DNA of 40,516 bases. Origin: Saccoglossus kowalevskii. Its lineage: Eukaryota; Hemichordata; Enteropneusta; Harrimaniidae. Made by a program: the position numbers and the translations under genes. The notes under the pieces were generated by a model. The model searched no databases, was not told the origin of the DNA, and saw only the letters and a program-made list of their open reading frames with translations. This document shows, in pieces, positions 39,112-40,516 of the stretch; the stretch's first letter is position 1; every line of letters starts with the position of its first letter. Location: positions 28,362 to 68,877 of the forward strand of contig NW_003149769.1 of the NCBI RefSeq assembly GCF_000003605.2, written 5' to 3'.

Positions 39112-39210
39112 CTGAAATTATAGAAAATGTTGGTTTTTAATTCGGCAATACTCTGTATCCATGATATTAATTTTACAATTACACAGATAATGTGTTAATA
39201 ATCAACCTAC
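39112..39210 (-). other. Retained intron within the pseudogene
   Basis: GTAGGT donor after ..CTAGTAATG and ataatttcag acceptor; 99 bases. Its presence shows this copy was not made by reverse transcription of a spliced mRNA, at least at this junction. Confidence 0.55.
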
Positions 39211-39960
39211 CATTACTAGACATGATTTCAGCACTTCCAAAGGTTTTTCTAATCTTGGAGGTACAGGATGCTGTGTTGGCTTTTTGAAGTATCTGTTATC
39301 ACCACGCTTTACTCTTGGAATGTTGCTGGTAGAGTTGACATTCTTTTGCTGGAAGATAACCCTTGCCATAGGGCGGAAAGTGTTTTTTCCATCAATCGTT
39401 TCAGCATTTATGTCAACATTATCATCTTCTTCATGTATTAATGCACCACCTTGTGTTGTAGGTATGATTTTTGGAGGAATGTAAACATCACTATTATTAT
39501 CAATTTGTTTCTCTGCAGCAGATGTCATAAATGTGCAGAGCTCATCATAGGAAATACACAAACTATAAGAATTCAGAGTATCTATGATAGCCTTCTTTCC
39601 ATATTCGTGATGCAGTTGGACAGCAAGTCCAAAATGTAAAGGAGTTATCACTTTTTGACTGTTCAATATTACACATTCGGATAAAGATAGGTACTTCCTC
39701 CTCACATCATCTGATGATTCATATTCCGGATCTCCAGCATCAAATGCACGTTTATCAATTAACCACTTCATGGCTACTGCTAAAGGTTTTGGGACAAATT
39801 CTTCTGATGCATGTAAGCCCACTTCATTTGGAGCAGGATATTCATTTGAATGTGTTATGCTGCTAAGGACTCTGAATAACTCTGACAGCTTTATGGAGAA
39901 TATTATATGCATTTGTCTCATCTATATGTTCGCTGTTTGTCTTTTAGTCTCTGCTTTAAT

Positions 39961-40112
39961 TCGGAAGTAACTCTGATGGCATCACAAAGAGAAACTGAAC
40001 TGCTAAATATCAAATTAGACTTTCCCTGACCATATTCTTTTTCATGTATGTAAATGTGTCGAAATGGGCGTAGTGCGAGTGGTTAGTGCTAGTAGCACTA
40101 ATCCGAAAAAGT
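39961..40112. other. Upstream of the pseudogene
   Basis: Bases up to about 40010 may continue the pseudogene (a frame reading IRVTSELKQRLKDKQRTYR); beyond that, nothing recognised before the minisatellite. Confidence 0.35.
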
Positions 40113-40181
40113 ACTAGATCTAGTGCTAAAATGGCACTAGATCTAGCGCTAAAATGGCACTAGATCTAGTGCTAAAATGTG
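40113..40181. repeat. 23-bp palindrome-containing minisatellite, 3 units
   Basis: ACTAGATCTAGTGCTAAAATGGC repeats exactly three times at 23-bp spacing with single changes; each unit carries the palindrome CTAGATCTAG. Flanked by AGTGCGAGTGG at 40073 and 40184 as direct repeats. The remaining 40200-40516 holds nothing I recognise. Confidence 0.85.
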
Positions 40182-40516
40182 CACAGTGCGAGTGGCATTG
40201 TTATCGCATTGTCAACGACGTCGAATAATAGGAGGGGCATCAACAACCACTTTCATATGCAAACTGCAAACAGTATAAAACATTGGCAATATGCGTGAGA
40301 TGTCCATAATAATACTTTCTTTATATAATACCGGATTCTGCCGTAAATTCGCCCATCCGACAAATCGCCCTGGGGATTTCACGGCTGATGTGCGCTTATT
40401 TGGGGTTCAAATATAAAAAAAAAAATAATCAATATTTTGGGGGGACATTTTCATTGTATCCAACTACACAGACTTTCTACGCCGTGAGTGGGCCACCCAA
40501 GACGAAAGAACTATTG

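Larger units (their letters stand above)
36577..39960 (-). pseudogene. Broken copy of a multi-copy invertebrate family: PIN/FEN1-like nuclease region plus CXC domain
   Basis: Minus-strand blocks in order: 39921-39211 (AMKWLIDKRAFDAGDP, SLSECVILNSQKVITPLHFG, YIPPKIIPTTQGGALIHEED), a GT-AG intron 39112-39210, 39023-38748 (EIPFWTGYNTQL, ADMATVFTTMVKCKEMTNHL, VQTMDQQLFAIAQQVKWAEP), 38746-38537 (FWVMFLHAVSTLLMNIRAER), 38518-38102 (SGIIGLTRRKPALVHWNLTR), 38053-37325 (PTSLFHEDGQMRKTRKDDLA; PPWRKFLNSSSNKAALAAFL), 37433-37125 (ASDTDVMVLLVHY; CLIGCDSVSSFLG) and 37128-36577 (VSPHIAKPDVVSPVGHGWQM; C-terminal CSCSKTRSTCVEECTC and CTEPCQC). DTDV and GCDS-x-x-x-x-x-G resemble PIN/XPG-family acidic motifs; the cysteine run resembles a tesmin/TSO1 CXC domain. 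From memory, near-identical proteins are abundant in cnidarian and invertebrate genomes. It has an in-frame TAG at 37829-37831, frameshifts near 37390 and 37150, and missing segments near 38520 and 39050. Function unknown. Confidence 0.7.

Overview
This is a window of animal (metazoan) nuclear DNA. It is AT-rich, its coding sequence is cut into many short exons with GT-AG introns, it carries several transposon families, and it has two assembly gaps (N runs at 12333-12418 and 26079-26411). The main gene is a fibrocystin family member, so an invertebrate is likely. A marine deuterostome such as a hemichordate or lancelet would fit, but the species cannot be fixed from the sequence.

The minus strand from 34159 down to 687 encodes the N-terminal part of a PKHD1L1-like (fibrocystin-L) protein. 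I could chain 26 exons by translation, splice sites and intron phase. They total 3,958 coding bases, about 1,319 residues, and the frame holds across every junction. The order is signal peptide, IPT/TIG domains 1-3, PA14 domain, a beta-rich middle region, four more IPT/TIG domains and a cupredoxin-like start. The gene runs off the left edge; the G8 and parallel beta-helix parts expected for the family are not in the window.

The introns hold most of the unusual structure. There is a 152-bp tandem triplication that has made an in-frame, splice-competent extra copy of part of an IPT exon (5003-5578). A 1.57-kb non-autonomous element has perfect 12-bp terminal inverted repeats, an internal ~145-bp satellite and a microsatellite-hairpin tail (5728-7296). 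A degenerate LINE reverse transcriptase lies at 11950-13125 and a complete-ended pogo/Tigger transposon at 14797-16653. Minisatellites of ~45 bp (17085-17945), 133 bp (21116-22372) and 41 bp (22951-23295) follow, the first two running up to a splice donor. Two TTAA-flanked MITEs are present. Intron 1 appears to contain a small two-exon plus-strand gene (32783-33230) with a polyadenylation signal, and an NRF1/RFX-like motif cluster at 30520-30630.

Upstream of the fibrocystin gene (36577-39960, minus strand) is a broken copy of a large multi-copy invertebrate family with a FEN1/PIN-like nuclease region and a C-terminal tesmin/TSO1-type CXC region. It has stops and frameshifts and looks like a pseudogene of a repetitive, probably mobile, family. 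The window ends in a short palindromic minisatellite.
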